64,000 nucleotides of DNA from Sphingomonas flavescens (GCF_030866745.1 NZ_CP133016.1:992001-1056000); one strand, 5' to 3'; counted from the first letter of the stretch, positions 52,745 to 61,629 are shown. The notes: generated from the letters alone by a model not told the origin. A program made the numbers and translations.

Positions 52745-53074
52745 TTATCGGAACATCGACAGGTTCAAGGTCTCGCTAGGCCCGAACCAAATCACGTGCT
52801 GCGTGTGATCGGCCAGGTCATCGCCAGTATTTGCATGCGCGAAGATGGTGAGCGGCCCGCGATTGAGCGTCAGCCACTGCGCAACCTCGCCAAAGCGGTC
52901 GGCGGGCACCGTCAGCTGGCAGCTGCCACGCGGATGCGGGCCAATCGGACGCAGATGGTAATGGCCCTCGGGCACGCCGAATTGCGCGCGGGCAGCAGCG
53001 CCCAGGGCGCGAGCCTGCTCGACCTCTTCAGGATCGAAATAGATATGCGCGTGGAAATCCCTGATCATCACCAT
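52745..53074 (-). CDS. DOPA 4,5-dioxygenase family protein
   Basis: 109 aa, the usual size. The motif FHAHIYFDPEE at the N-terminus, GHYHLRPIGPHPRGSCQL in the middle and LTIFAHANTGDDLADHTQHVIWFG near the end provide the conserved histidines (HAH, HYH, HPRG, HANT, DHTQH). Fungal and bacterial homologues open the ring of DOPA or catechols by extradiol cleavage. It is 11 bp downstream of the alpha/beta hydrolase gene on the same strand, and ring-cleavage products are often hydrolysed by such enzymes. Substrate unknown. A start two codons later is possible. Confidence 0.85.
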   Translation of the reverse strand: MVMIRDFHAHIYFDPEEVEQARALGAAARAQFGVPEGHYHLRPIGPHPRGSCQLTVPADRFGEVAQWLTLNRGPLTIFAHANTGDDLADHTQHVIWFGPSETLNLSMFR

Positions 53075-53085
53075 AAGGTGGTGAG

Positions 53086-53943
53086 TCAGGCCAAACTTTC
53101 CAGGAAGTCGTCGATCGCCGCGAGCGCTTCCGGCTCATTGAGCTCAGGCGCATGCCCAACGCCCTCGACGACAGCGACCCTCGTGCCGGGGGCCGCTTCC
53201 TGCATCTTCTGCGTCGTTTCCGCGGTGAGCAGATCGCTCTCTGCACCGCGAATCACCAGGCAGGGCTTCTGCGCGAGCGTTTTGAACAGCGGCCAAAGAT
53301 CGACATTCGGCGCAGGGCCCTTCACGCGAAAGGGCTCGGCGATAGCCATGTCGTAATCAAAGCCGATCTGGCCATCGATTTCCCGGCAGTTCCGCCGCGC
53401 CATCTTCACCCAATCCTCATGTGAATAGCGGTCGAACGACGCACCATAATTGGCGGCGATTGCCCGCGCTGCGTCGTCCCAGTCCGCAAAGCGGACATCA
53501 TTTCCGACATAGGACAGAATGCGGTCGATGCCGCCCGGATGCACGTCGGGGCCGATGTCATTGAGTATCGATGCCGCGATCCGTTGCGGCGCCATGGCCG
53601 CCACCGTCATGGTCACGAGGCCGCCGAGGGATGTTCCGACAAAGATCGCTTGCGGAATACTGAGCTGGTCGAGCAACTCGGTCACGTCCGAGGCGTAAGT
53701 CAGCGGGTTGTACCGCATCGGCTGCGGATCGTAGTCGCTGGCCCCCCGGCCGCGAAATTCGAGCGCGAGCACGCGGAAACGCGGCGAATAACGTTCCGCC
53801 AATTCGGCGAAGTCGCGCGCATTGCGGGTTAGGCCGTGGAGGCACAGCAAAGGCGGCCGGTCGCTGCTGCCCGAATAATCGCGGTAGTGCAGCTTGAGAC
53901 CGTCGCGGACCGTGAAAAACCTGTCGTCGAAAAGTCCGCTCAT
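53086..53943 (-). CDS. Alpha/beta hydrolase
   Basis: 285 aa from the ATG at 53943, which overlaps the stop of the TetR gene (ATGA); the longer frame to 54060 overlaps TetR coding and is rejected. The fold is clear: LLCLHGLTRNARDF (oxyanion strand), LEFRGRGASD, nucleophile elbow VGTSLGGLVT with the catalytic Ser, acid in the ESDLLTAET region and the catalytic His in VEGVGHAPEL. It could cleave a C-C bond in a meta-cleavage product, or an ester. It lies between the TetR regulator and a DOPA-dioxygenase-type gene in one operon. Confidence 0.92.
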   Translation of the reverse strand: MSGLFDDRFFTVRDGLKLHYRDYSGSSDRPPLLCLHGLTRNARDFAELAERYSPRFRVLALEFRGRGASDYDPQPMRYNPLTYASDVTELLDQLSIPQAIFVGTSLGGLVTMTVAAMAPQRIAASILNDIGPDVHPGGIDRILSYVGNDVRFADWDDAARAIAANYGASFDRYSHEDWVKMARRNCREIDGQIGFDYDMAIAEPFRVKGPAPNVDLWPLFKTLAQKPCLVIRGAESDLLTAETTQKMQEAAPGTRVAVVEGVGHAPELNEPEALAAIDDFLESLA

Positions 53944-54575
53944 CCATTCATCCCCTGCCGCCACACGCGGTTCATTGCATTGGCGACACTCGCGGCATCG
54001 CTCTCGTCCCAAACGGCGAACCGAAGACCGAGAAAGACGTTCGCGCCCATCATTCCCCAAGCGATCACGTCCAGATCCGCATCGGTCAGGCCCCGATCAA
54101 TCTCGCCCCGTCCGCGGGCAGCCGCAAGACGCGCCGCAATGCGGACCGCGGTGGTTTCGTAATGCTCGCGATACACGGCGGGCTCGACGAATTCCGATTC
54201 ATCGATGATCCGGTAGATGTCACGATGCTCGCGCGCGAACTGCAGGAAGGCCTCGAGCGCCCGTCGCTCGCCATCCAGGCCATCGGCCGCTCCTGACAAT
54301 GCCGGACCGACATTGTCGCGCACCTGGTTGGACATGTCGCGGACGAGGGCCTGAAACAGCGCCTCCTTGGAATCGAAATAGGTGTAAAAGGTGCCGAGCG
54401 CGACGCCGGCACGCTGGGTTATCCCAACGATCGAGCTTTCGGCATAGCCGCGCTCGCCGAACTCCTCACGTGCGGCATCGAGTATCTTGCGCATCGTGCG
54501 CTGACCGCGGGCGGTCCGTGGAGCCTTGGTCGCACCCGTCGCGCCAAGCAGCGCACTGTCACCCTCTGCCCCCAT
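53940..54575 (-). CDS. TetR/AcrR-family transcriptional regulator
   Basis: 211 aa. The N-terminal HTH region reads ILDAAREEFGERGYAESSIVGITQRAGVALGTFYTYFDSKEALF (key parts GERGYAESSI and GVALGTFYTYF), the TetR_N signature. The ligand domain is variable (LEAFLQFAREHRDIYRIIDES). It is the first gene of the TetR-hydrolase-dioxygenase operon and is divergent from a large TonB receptor gene; three TGTTTCA/TGAAACA boxes in the shared 116-bp promoter region are its likely operator. The ligand may be a phenolic compound or acyl-CoA. Confidence 0.93.
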   Translation of the reverse strand: MGAEGDSALLGATGATKAPRTARGQRTMRKILDAAREEFGERGYAESSIVGITQRAGVALGTFYTYFDSKEALFQALVRDMSNQVRDNVGPALSGAADGLDGERRALEAFLQFAREHRDIYRIIDESEFVEPAVYREHYETTAVRIAARLAAARGRGEIDRGLTDADLDVIAWGMMGANVFLGLRFAVWDESDAASVANAMNRVWRQGMNG

Positions 54576-54594
54576 TCGGCTCCCCTAACGCCGC

Positions 54595-54632
54595 CGTGTT
54601 TCATCACAAGTTGAAACACGGTTCATGTTTCA
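54595..54632. promoter_or_regulatory. Triple TetR-type operator array
   Basis: TGTTTCA (54597-54603), TGAAACA (54612-54618) and TGTTTCA (54626-54632) alternate in orientation at 14-15 bp spacing. The first two form a perfect 9-bp inverted repeat, CGTGTTTCA (54595-54603) and TGAAACACG (54612-54620). The array is in the divergent gap between the TetR gene and the TonB receptor gene, where one dimer or two could control both directions. Confidence 0.65.
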
Positions 54633-54691
54633 TTATGCCATCGGAATTGCTTCAGGCGCAACCACGTGCCTGCAAGGGGGAGAAACCGAGA

Positions 54692-57148
54692 ATGCGCGTC
54701 ACTTCCGTTCGCGCCGCTTTGTTCGGCACTGTCGCCGCAGCGGCTTTCTGCACCACGCCAGCCGCCGCGCAGGATGCGACGCCGCCCGTTCCGGCGGGGC
54801 CCGCTGCCCCTGCCGCACCGACTCCAACGCCGTCCACGAATGACGTGGAAACACAGGCGCAAGCCGCCACGGGCAGTGACCAGCAGATCGTCGTCACCGC
54901 CCGCCGCCGCAACGAATTGCTGCTCGACGTGCCGGTCGCGGTCACTGCTTATTCTGGCGAGCAGCTCAATCGCCAGGGCGCGCTCGATATCACCGACATC
55001 GCCGACACGACGCCGAACGTGACGCTGGAAGTCAGCCGCGGCACGAACAGCACGCTGACTCCCTTCATCCGCGGCATCGGCCAGCAGGACCCCGTCGCGG
55101 GTTTCGAGCAAGGCGTCGGCCTCTATCTTGATGATGTTTATTTCAACCGTCCCCAGGCGGCGGTGCTGAACATTTATGATGTCGAGCGCATCGAGGTTCT
55201 GCGTGGTCCGCAGGGTACGCTCTACGGTCGCAACACCATTGGTGGCGCGATCAAGTATGTGACGCGGCGTATCCCGATGGACGGCCCGCACATGAGCATT
55301 CGCGGCAACCTGGGTACTTACCGACAGGCAGACCTCATCACCTCGGTATCGACGCCCCTTGGCGGCGGCTTCGCCATCGGCGCAGCCGCGGCGCGGCTCA
55401 GCAATCATGGTTTCGGCAAGAACCTGACCAACGGGCTGCGCAACTATAACAAGGACGTGTTCGCCGCGCGCGGCACGATCGAGTTCGCGCCTTCCGACGG
55501 CGTCTTCGTCCGCGTTGCAGGCGACAAGACCTGGGACGACAGCAACCCTCGTGGCGGGCATCGCTATTACCCGAACCTCTGCGCCAACTCGGCCGGCGGC
55601 TGCGGCACGGCGGCCGGAAGCTTCCCGGTCCTCAATAATGTGTTCGACACTCAGGGCGGGCTCAATGATCCCAAGCAGAAGGTGCGCGCCTGGGGCGGCT
55701 CCATCTGGGGCGAAATCGCCTTGTCCGACTGGCTGAAGTTCCGGAACATCACGGCCTATCGCAAGGATGTGAACTACACGCCGATCGATTTCGACGCGAC
55801 TCCGCGCGTCGACGTCGACGTCCCGGCGATCTATCGGAACAGGCAGTTCAGCCAGGAACTGCAACTGGTGGCCGACAAGGGCCCGCTGCAGGGCGTCGCA
55901 GGCTTCTATTATCTGAACGCCAAAGCCGAGAACATCTTCGACGTCCGCCTCTACACGACGCTCCCCGGGTTCACGCAGGGGACGACTGGCGACGTCCGGA
56001 CCAAGACCTGGGCGATCTTCGGCGACTTGACCTATGACTTCACGCCGCAATGGTCGGCCTCGATCGGCGGTCGCTACACCAACGACAAGCGCCACGCGAT
56101 CATCACCAAGAAGAACTTCCTCAACGGTGGGCAGCCTGGCCTCGGCGGATCGTCCGGCTACGGCGTCGGCACACCGGTCGCGACGCTGTCCAACTTCGAT
56201 GGCAAGCGCACCGACAAGGCGTTCACGCCCCGCGCTTCGGTCAACTTCAAGCCGACGCCCAATCACAACATTTACGTAAGCTATTCGAAGGGCTTCAAGG
56301 GCGGCGGCTTCGACCCGCGCGGCAACAGCACCAACGCGCCGTCGCAGACGCCGCAGGCGATCTACGATTTCATGGCGTTCGATCCGGAGAAGGTCGATAG
56401 CTACGAACTCGGCTGGAAAGCGTCGCTGTTCGCTCGCCGACTGCAACTCGCGACTGCCGTGTTCGACGCGGAGTACAAGGACGTTCAGGTGCCGGGTTCG
56501 CAGGCCTGCCTGACGCAGGTCGGAACGGCGTTCGTCCCGGGCTTCTGCGGTATCACGACCAACGCCGGCAAGGCGCGGATGCGCGGTGTCGAGGTCGAGG
56601 CGAACGCTCGCCTTGCCAACGATCTTGCAACAGCAGGCGACCGGCTGTCGCTGGCAGGAACGCTTGGGTATCTGGACGGCAAGTACAAGCAGTTCATCAC
56701 CAACATTGCGGGTCAGGGCCCGGTCGATGTGGCGAAGAACCGCAAGATCCAGAACACCCCCAAGTGGACGCTCAGCGGCTCGGTCGACTACGATACGCCG
56801 GCGTTCGGTGGCCGGCTGAATGCGAACACGACCCTGTCCTACCGCAGTGGCAGTCAGCAGTTCGAGGTCGCAAGCCCATTCCTCGATCAGCCGGGATTCG
56901 CGCTTTGGGACGCGAACCTCGTGTGGCGGTCGACGGGCAACCGCTTCGAGCTCGGCCTTCACGGCAAGAACCTGACGAACAAGAAGTACGTCGTGTCGGG
57001 GTATAGCTATCTGGCCGGAAGCGCGATCACCGGCGCCCTTACCACGGTCAACGGATCGCCGGTTCCAACGCTCGGCAAGACCGGCGTTGCGACGCAGTTC
57101 TACGGCAACCCGCGCCAGGTCTGGCTGTCAGGCGCGTTCAACTTCTAA
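54692..57148 (+). CDS. Large TonB-dependent receptor
   Basis: 818 aa from the ATG at 54692, which starts a clear signal peptide (MRVTSVRAALFGTVAAAAF, cleaved at AAAQ); the frame is open to 54299 across the TetR gene but that part has no export signal. A Pro/Ala/Thr-rich stretch precedes the TonB box-like DQQIVVTARRRNE. The plug includes GVGLYLDDVYFNRPQ and VLRGPQGTLYGRNTIGGAI. The barrel ends VWLSGAFNF with terminal Phe. This is the FecA/CirA-like sphingomonad type used for siderophores, sugars or aromatics. TetR operator sites lie in its promoter. Confidence 0.94.
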   Translation: MRVTSVRAALFGTVAAAAFCTTPAAAQDATPPVPAGPAAPAAPTPTPSTNDVETQAQAATGSDQQIVVTARRRNELLLDVPVAVTAYSGEQLNRQGALDITDIADTTPNVTLEVSRGTNSTLTPFIRGIGQQDPVAGFEQGVGLYLDDVYFNRPQAAVLNIYDVERIEVLRGPQGTLYGRNTIGGAIKYVTRRIPMDGPHMSIRGNLGTYRQADLITSVSTPLGGGFAIGAAAARLSNHGFGKNLTNGLRNYNKDVFAARGTIEFAPSDGVFVRVAGDKTWDDSNPRGGHRYYPNLCANSAGGCGTAAGSFPVLNNVFDTQGGLNDPKQKVRAWGGSIWGEIALSDWLKFRNITAYRKDVNYTPIDFDATPRVDVDVPAIYRNRQFSQELQLVADKGPLQGVAGFYYLNAKAENIFDVRLYTTLPGFTQGTTGDVRTKTWAIFGDLTYDFTPQWSASIGGRYTNDKRHAIITKKNFLNGGQPGLGGSSGYGVGTPVATLSNFDGKRTDKAFTPRASVNFKPTPNHNIYVSYSKGFKGGGFDPRGNSTNAPSQTPQAIYDFMAFDPEKVDSYELGWKASLFARRLQLATAVFDAEYKDVQVPGSQACLTQVGTAFVPGFCGITTNAGKARMRGVEVEANARLANDLATAGDRLSLAGTLGYLDGKYKQFITNIAGQGPVDVAKNRKIQNTPKWTLSGSVDYDTPAFGGRLNANTTLSYRSGSQQFEVASPFLDQPGFALWDANLVWRSTGNRFELGLHGKNLTNKKYVVSGYSYLAGSAITGALTTVNGSPVPTLGKTGVATQFYGNPRQVWLSGAFNF

Positions 57149-57175
57149 GCGTCCGCGTTGGGCGCGCGAAGAATT

Positions 57176-57205
57176 GGGGGCGTCCTTGCGGGCGCCCCCT
57201 TTGCT
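57176..57205 (+). terminator. Intrinsic terminator after the TonB receptor gene
   Basis: GGGGGCGTCC (57176-57185) pairs with GGGCGCCCCC (57190-57199), ten pairs with one G-U and a 4-base loop TTGC, then TTTGCTTT. It lies in the 64-bp gap between the receptor gene and the convergent haloperoxidase-like gene. Confidence 0.75.
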
Positions 57206-57212
57206 TTGCCAC

Positions 57213-58595
57213 TCAAGCAACCTGAGCAGTAGCGTCCTGCCGACGGCGACGGCGCTGGCGCAGTCCTATCGCGGCGAAACCGACCAGCAACATCGTCCAG
57301 GTGGAAGGTTCGGGCACCGCGCCGAAGGCACTTTGTGCCAGCGTGAAGGCGCCAACGCTCCGTCCCGCAGCAAGGCCGGCTTCCGTATCGAACGAGAAAT
57401 GTATCCCGCCCCACACGCGGCTAATCGAGCCCTCCTCCGCCATCCCTGAGAAACTGGTGTAGCACCGCTGCGTGTTGATCAGCGTTTCACAAAATTGATT
57501 GCCGCCGAACGGCTCGTTTCCAAACCAAGCCGCTAAGACGCTCGACGCAGATCCCGACGCGATCGAATGGGTCGAAAGATAAGTAGGATGCTCCGGCGCG
57601 ATCAACCACGAAGTCCAGTTCGGGTCGCCGGTCGTCAAAGCATTGCCGTCGGCATTACCTGCCTGAATCGCCGTGATGGGTCGCCAGAAATTGTAGGTAT
57701 ATTTCGTGTCGAATCCGACGATGAAGGCGTCCGCCAATGCCGATGTTAACGTCGCGAAAAGCGTTGAATTTTCGAGCGTGGAGAGATTCTTGGCTTCGGC
57801 GACATCAAGGCCGAACTGTAGCCACGTGGTTCCCGTCGCCGCGTTCCACCAGGTTGCGGCGTTCGTCTGGTCGAGCGATCGCGTGCTGCCGACCGACGCC
57901 CCGATATCCTTCACCTGGTTGTACGCGGCCGCATAGGCGGCGCTGTCGAGTGCAGGCGGGGGGCCCGGGACGAAATTGTCCGAATTCCCGATCACGAACT
58001 CAGCGACGTTGCCCCAGCCAGGCAACGCCGGCGTTGCGACTTGACCCTGCGGCGGCGGTGTCAGTTGCCAGTCGCCCGGATTGCTGCCGAACGAATAGGG
58101 CGTAGCGGGAAATGGCGCAGTCGCTGAACCATCCGAGGACCGGACGGTGAGCATTCGCGCCGCATAAGCCGATCCCGTGGCCGTGCCGTTCGTCTTGGCG
58201 ACGGTGTTCGGGATCGTAGCGAGATAGCTTGCGAGCGCATTGTCATAGGAAGTCACTGCGGCCGCGTTGTTTTTATTCAGTTCCACCAGCACGTCATGCG
58301 CCGCTTGAGCCGCAGCCACATTCGGGTCCCCGACGCTGCCCGACACCCCCGTTAAATAGGATTTGTTCGGACTGCCCAGCGCAGCATTGGCGGCATCGTG
58401 CATCGCGATGTTGACCATCGCTGCTGCTCGCGATTGCGCCGGCGGGGACCCCGGCAAGCCCAGCACGAAGGTATTCCAGTAAAGCACTGGATTGCTCGAG
58501 GCATTGATGTTGTTGATGTTTGCCTGGGCCGCAGTCCCGGTCATCAGGCTGGTTACGGCGATCGCAATTGCGGCGGATGACAACAGCCTTTTCAT
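57213..58595 (-). CDS. PEP-CTERM protein with vanadium-haloperoxidase/PAP2-like domain
   Basis: 460 aa. A signal peptide (to about residue 24) leads into a helical domain. Metal/phosphate-site motifs are KYTYNFWRPITAI (Lys and Arg of the first motif), EHPTYLSTHSIASGSAS (the Ser/His motif, in a TH variant) and SRVWGGIHFSFDTEAG (Arg and His of the third motif), matching the vanadate-dependent haloperoxidase fold. The C-terminus is a PEP-CTERM tail, VPEPSTWTMLLVGFAAIGL then an Arg-rich end, so the enzyme is exported and processed at the surface. It might oxidise halides and phenols or be a phosphatase. No exosortase is in the window. Confidence 0.86.
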   Translation of the reverse strand: MKRLLSSAAIAIAVTSLMTGTAAQANINNINASSNPVLYWNTFVLGLPGSPPAQSRAAAMVNIAMHDAANAALGSPNKSYLTGVSGSVGDPNVAAAQAAHDVLVELNKNNAAAVTSYDNALASYLATIPNTVAKTNGTATGSAYAARMLTVRSSDGSATAPFPATPYSFGSNPGDWQLTPPPQGQVATPALPGWGNVAEFVIGNSDNFVPGPPPALDSAAYAAAYNQVKDIGASVGSTRSLDQTNAATWWNAATGTTWLQFGLDVAEAKNLSTLENSTLFATLTSALADAFIVGFDTKYTYNFWRPITAIQAGNADGNALTTGDPNWTSWLIAPEHPTYLSTHSIASGSASSVLAAWFGNEPFGGNQFCETLINTQRCYTSFSGMAEEGSISRVWGGIHFSFDTEAGLAAGRSVGAFTLAQSAFGAVPEPSTWTMLLVGFAAIGLRQRRRRRQDATAQVA

Positions 58596-58696
58596 ACTCG
58601 AACCTCCCGTTGCCCCGGGCGAGGTGCCCTTGGGGGTGCCGGGCCGCTTTGCGCGCAGGGCGTCAACGCGAGCGTGAGAACAGCGTTAAAGGATCG

Positions 58697-61261
58697 TTAA
58701 TTCGTCGTGGCGCTTCCGTCCGCGATCGTCTCGCGCCGCTCGCGCGCCAACTCCGCATTTAGGCTGGCGCGCAAAGCTTCGAAACGAGATTGCCCGCGGA
58801 GCGATCGAAAGGCCGGCTCATCGCCAATGTCGGGCAGCGACGAGTCATCCATGTCGGAGACATAGTCCCAGCCAAGGCCGCGTGCTTTTTCCAACGCGGA
58901 CAATGCCAAATGAGCCTTGCCCTGCATTGCCCATGTGCCGGCGGCAGCGGCCAGGAAGCGAGCCGGTACCTGACCTCCGCTCTGGCGCTGGGCAAAAGCA
59001 ATCTCCCGATCCAGACGGCTGAGCAGACGATCCGCCTCTTGCTCGCGGCCGACGCTGCGAAGGGCCGCCGCAACGACGGGGCCGTCTTCGAAAAAGCGGG
59101 AGCTCATCTTGGGCGCGGAGGATGAGATTTGCAGGACGCCGCCATGGTCATACTCGGCCGCCACCTCCCGCGCGCGTCCGGCGTTGATGAGTTGCTTGGC
59201 CGCTCGACCAACGAAGCCGAGATCTCGCCAGGAGTAGGCAATATTCCGGTTGCGCTTCTGGAAGTCGCCACCGCTGGGAAGACTGCCGGTCATGATGGTC
59301 ACGTAGGGATCAGTCCAGGCGGGCGGCAGCTTCTCCCCCGCCTGCCGGCGAAGCGCGTAAGACGCGTCGAACAACCTTAGCTGCTCAAGCAGCATGCCGC
59401 GGCGCCAATCCAGCGACGCCCGGCGGCCGGCATCGGAGGCGACGTTGCGAGCGAGGCGATACTCCTTGGCAGCTTCGGACAGGTCGCCCCTCGCCCGTGC
59501 AAAGATCGCCCGGATTTCGTGCGCCTGCGCAGCGCTACCGTCGCTTTCCACCTGCCGAACGATCGCGCGAGCCTCATCCTGGTAACCCATGCTCCAGGTC
59601 GCCATCACCAGATATTCGTGCGACCGGGTGAACAGGGGGTCGATTGCAAAGGATCGACGATAGGCATCCAGCATCGGCCTGAAATTGGCCTGCTCCGCGT
59701 ACACATTCCCGAGCCAATATTGATATTCGGCGTTGTTGGGATCGAGCTCCGCGGCCCGTTTAATATGCTGCCCGCCGACCGGATCGTCGAAGCCGCGGAT
59801 CATGCCGAGCACGCCGTGCGCTTCCGCAAGATCGGGAGCGAGTTCGAGCGCCCGCTGGGCATGGGCGGTGGCCTGCCGGAGGGCCGCTACCGCATTCGGG
59901 GAATTGTCGCCGGGATACTCCGCCTGTGCGAGGCTCGACCAGCCAGGAGCGAAGTTGGGATCCAGCTTCACCGCGCGTTCGAGAAGGGTACGGGCCCGAA
60001 CCCAGGCTTCAGGGTTACGCTCCCGGATCAGTCCACGGGCGGTCAGGTACAGGCTGTAAACCTGGCCATTGGTCGCCAAGGCGCCCGTCGGGATCCGATT
60101 GCTGACGAGCCTCTGTGTCAGCGCCTTGGCGACATTGGCACCGATCCGATATTGGATCGCGAGGATGTCATCCAAAGTGCCGTCGAAGGCCTCCGACCAA
60201 AACTGCATTCCATCAGACGTCTTCGTCAGAGCGACATTAACGCGGACTCGGTCGCCGACCGACCGAACGCTTCCCTCGAGGACGTAGCCGACATGAAGCC
60301 GGCGGCCGATCTGACGAAGATCGGCGTTCTGGGCTCGCAATTGTGCCGCGGACGCCCTGCCCGCAACCCGCAATCCCTGCTGGCGCGCAAGCTGGGAGGT
60401 AATCTCTTCGGAGAGTCCCTTGGCGAACGAGCTGTTCTCCGCTGCAACACCGGTGAACGGCAGCACTGCCACCGTTGGCACCCCGCCATCACCGCGCGGG
60501 CGCATGATCCAAAGTCCCAGGGCAACTGCCACAAGGCATGCGAAAGCGACGGCGACGATCGGCCATCGCCGCGACAATCGGCTGGATTGTACCACCGCTT
60601 GAGGAGCTGATGGCATCGGCGGTGCTGACGGTGACGTGGCAACCAGGCTCTCTGCTGCTGGATCGAACTCGCACCGTCGGGCGTGAAGCGCCCGGGCCGC
60701 GCGCACCTGACCTTGCGAAAGCGCCGCGGCCGAGGCGTCCGCGATCAGGGTGATAAGTGCGTCGGTCTGCCGCGCTCGTTCCAGCAAAAGCCAGTCGTCA
60801 AAAGCCTCATCGAGGCCTTCGAGGTTTGCGAACAAACGCTCGTCCCTTTCAGGAATCAACGCCGAAAGCTCTGCGTAATCGCCGGCTTCGAAAGCCTGGC
60901 GCAGGCGATCGATATCGGTCGAGATTGACCACGACCGCAGCAACAAGTGGTCGCGTTCAACGACGATCGCCGCGCGATCCGGGCCCGATAACGGCTTTAA
61001 TTCGAGGATCGCCTGGCGCAGGCTGGCGCGGGCCTGCTCCTCCCCCCGGTCACCCCACAACAGCCCGGTCAGGCGCTCCCGGCTCACCGGCTTTCCAGGA
61101 TGAAATGCGAGATAGGCGAGCAATGCTCGCGCCTTTCGTCCGCGAGGCTTCAAATCGAATTCCGACGCAGGGTCGGTCAGGCCAAAGTCACCCCAGCAGC
61201 GCAGGTGCGCGCACGGCCCCGCCGTGGCTTCGCTGACCCTGGTTTGCCCCCAAGCAGTCAT
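58697..61261 (-). CDS. Membrane-anchored winged-helix/BTAD regulator with TPR repeats
   Basis: 854 aa from the ATG at 61261, which has AAGGGG six bases upstream (frame open to 61291). Residues 20-95 form an OmpR-like winged helix (KPRGRKARALLAYLAFHP, RERLTGLLWGD, ARASLRQAILELK); the next 100 residues resemble a bacterial transcriptional activation domain. One membrane helix follows near residue 235-252. Then comes a TolB-like/adenylate-cyclase-associated domain (VAVLPFTG, FAKGLSEEITSQLAR) and TPR repeats (AHAQRALELAPDLAEAHGVLGM, AAELDPNNAEYQYWLGNVY). It senses an unknown signal and controls unknown genes, perhaps the haloperoxidase gene downstream. Confidence 0.85.
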   Translation of the reverse strand: MTAWGQTRVSEATAGPCAHLRCWGDFGLTDPASEFDLKPRGRKARALLAYLAFHPGKPVSRERLTGLLWGDRGEEQARASLRQAILELKPLSGPDRAAIVVERDHLLLRSWSISTDIDRLRQAFEAGDYAELSALIPERDERLFANLEGLDEAFDDWLLLERARQTDALITLIADASAAALSQGQVRAARALHARRCEFDPAAESLVATSPSAPPMPSAPQAVVQSSRLSRRWPIVAVAFACLVAVALGLWIMRPRGDGGVPTVAVLPFTGVAAENSSFAKGLSEEITSQLARQQGLRVAGRASAAQLRAQNADLRQIGRRLHVGYVLEGSVRSVGDRVRVNVALTKTSDGMQFWSEAFDGTLDDILAIQYRIGANVAKALTQRLVSNRIPTGALATNGQVYSLYLTARGLIRERNPEAWVRARTLLERAVKLDPNFAPGWSSLAQAEYPGDNSPNAVAALRQATAHAQRALELAPDLAEAHGVLGMIRGFDDPVGGQHIKRAAELDPNNAEYQYWLGNVYAEQANFRPMLDAYRRSFAIDPLFTRSHEYLVMATWSMGYQDEARAIVRQVESDGSAAQAHEIRAIFARARGDLSEAAKEYRLARNVASDAGRRASLDWRRGMLLEQLRLFDASYALRRQAGEKLPPAWTDPYVTIMTGSLPSGGDFQKRNRNIAYSWRDLGFVGRAAKQLINAGRAREVAAEYDHGGVLQISSSAPKMSSRFFEDGPVVAAALRSVGREQEADRLLSRLDREIAFAQRQSGGQVPARFLAAAAGTWAMQGKAHLALSALEKARGLGWDYVSDMDDSSLPDIGDEPAFRSLRGQSRFEALRASLNAELARERRETIADGSATTN

Positions 61262-61629
61262 CCGCGCCCCTTCGCGCACCTCATACAACAAGAGGACGCC
61301 CAGAAATATACGGATGTTAATGATTTGGGCCGGGTTATCTGACGTTCTGTCGAGAGGGGCCGCCCCTGAAGAATTACTGCGCGTACCCCTTCACAAGCGC
61401 GGAAATAGGATTATATCGGCCCAATCCAACAAATAGACGGCTCCGCCGCACGGTGACGTGCGCCTCGGGGCTTTTCCCGTCCTCTCCGGGACAGGGTCCG
61501 AAACGGCGCACGGACCGAACGCATTGGAGAGGGTAGCGGGGCAGCGCTCCAACATTCATCCCGGCCGCGGCCGGGAATCTCGGTGGGGGCGCGCACTTCG
61601 TGCGTCTTCGCCACAGCGCAGGGAAGCAC
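61262..61629. other. Leader and promoter region of rpoB (368 bp, no gene)
   Basis: No coding sequence is apparent. A possible sigma-70 promoter has TTCACA (61390-61395) and TATATC about 16 bp later. An exact 18-bp palindrome, TCCCGGCCG-CGGCCGGGA, occupies 61559-61576, and a CGCAC-TTC-GTGCG hairpin lies near 61585-61600. Several other short GC stems occur between 61440 and 61510, so the leader RNA would be strongly structured. Confidence 0.45.

Noticed and set aside
54623..56962. A 779-codon minus-strand open frame
   Set aside because: It is antisense to the TonB receptor gene, is rich in Arg/Val/Ala without any domain, and is the usual mirror of a high-GC codon bias.
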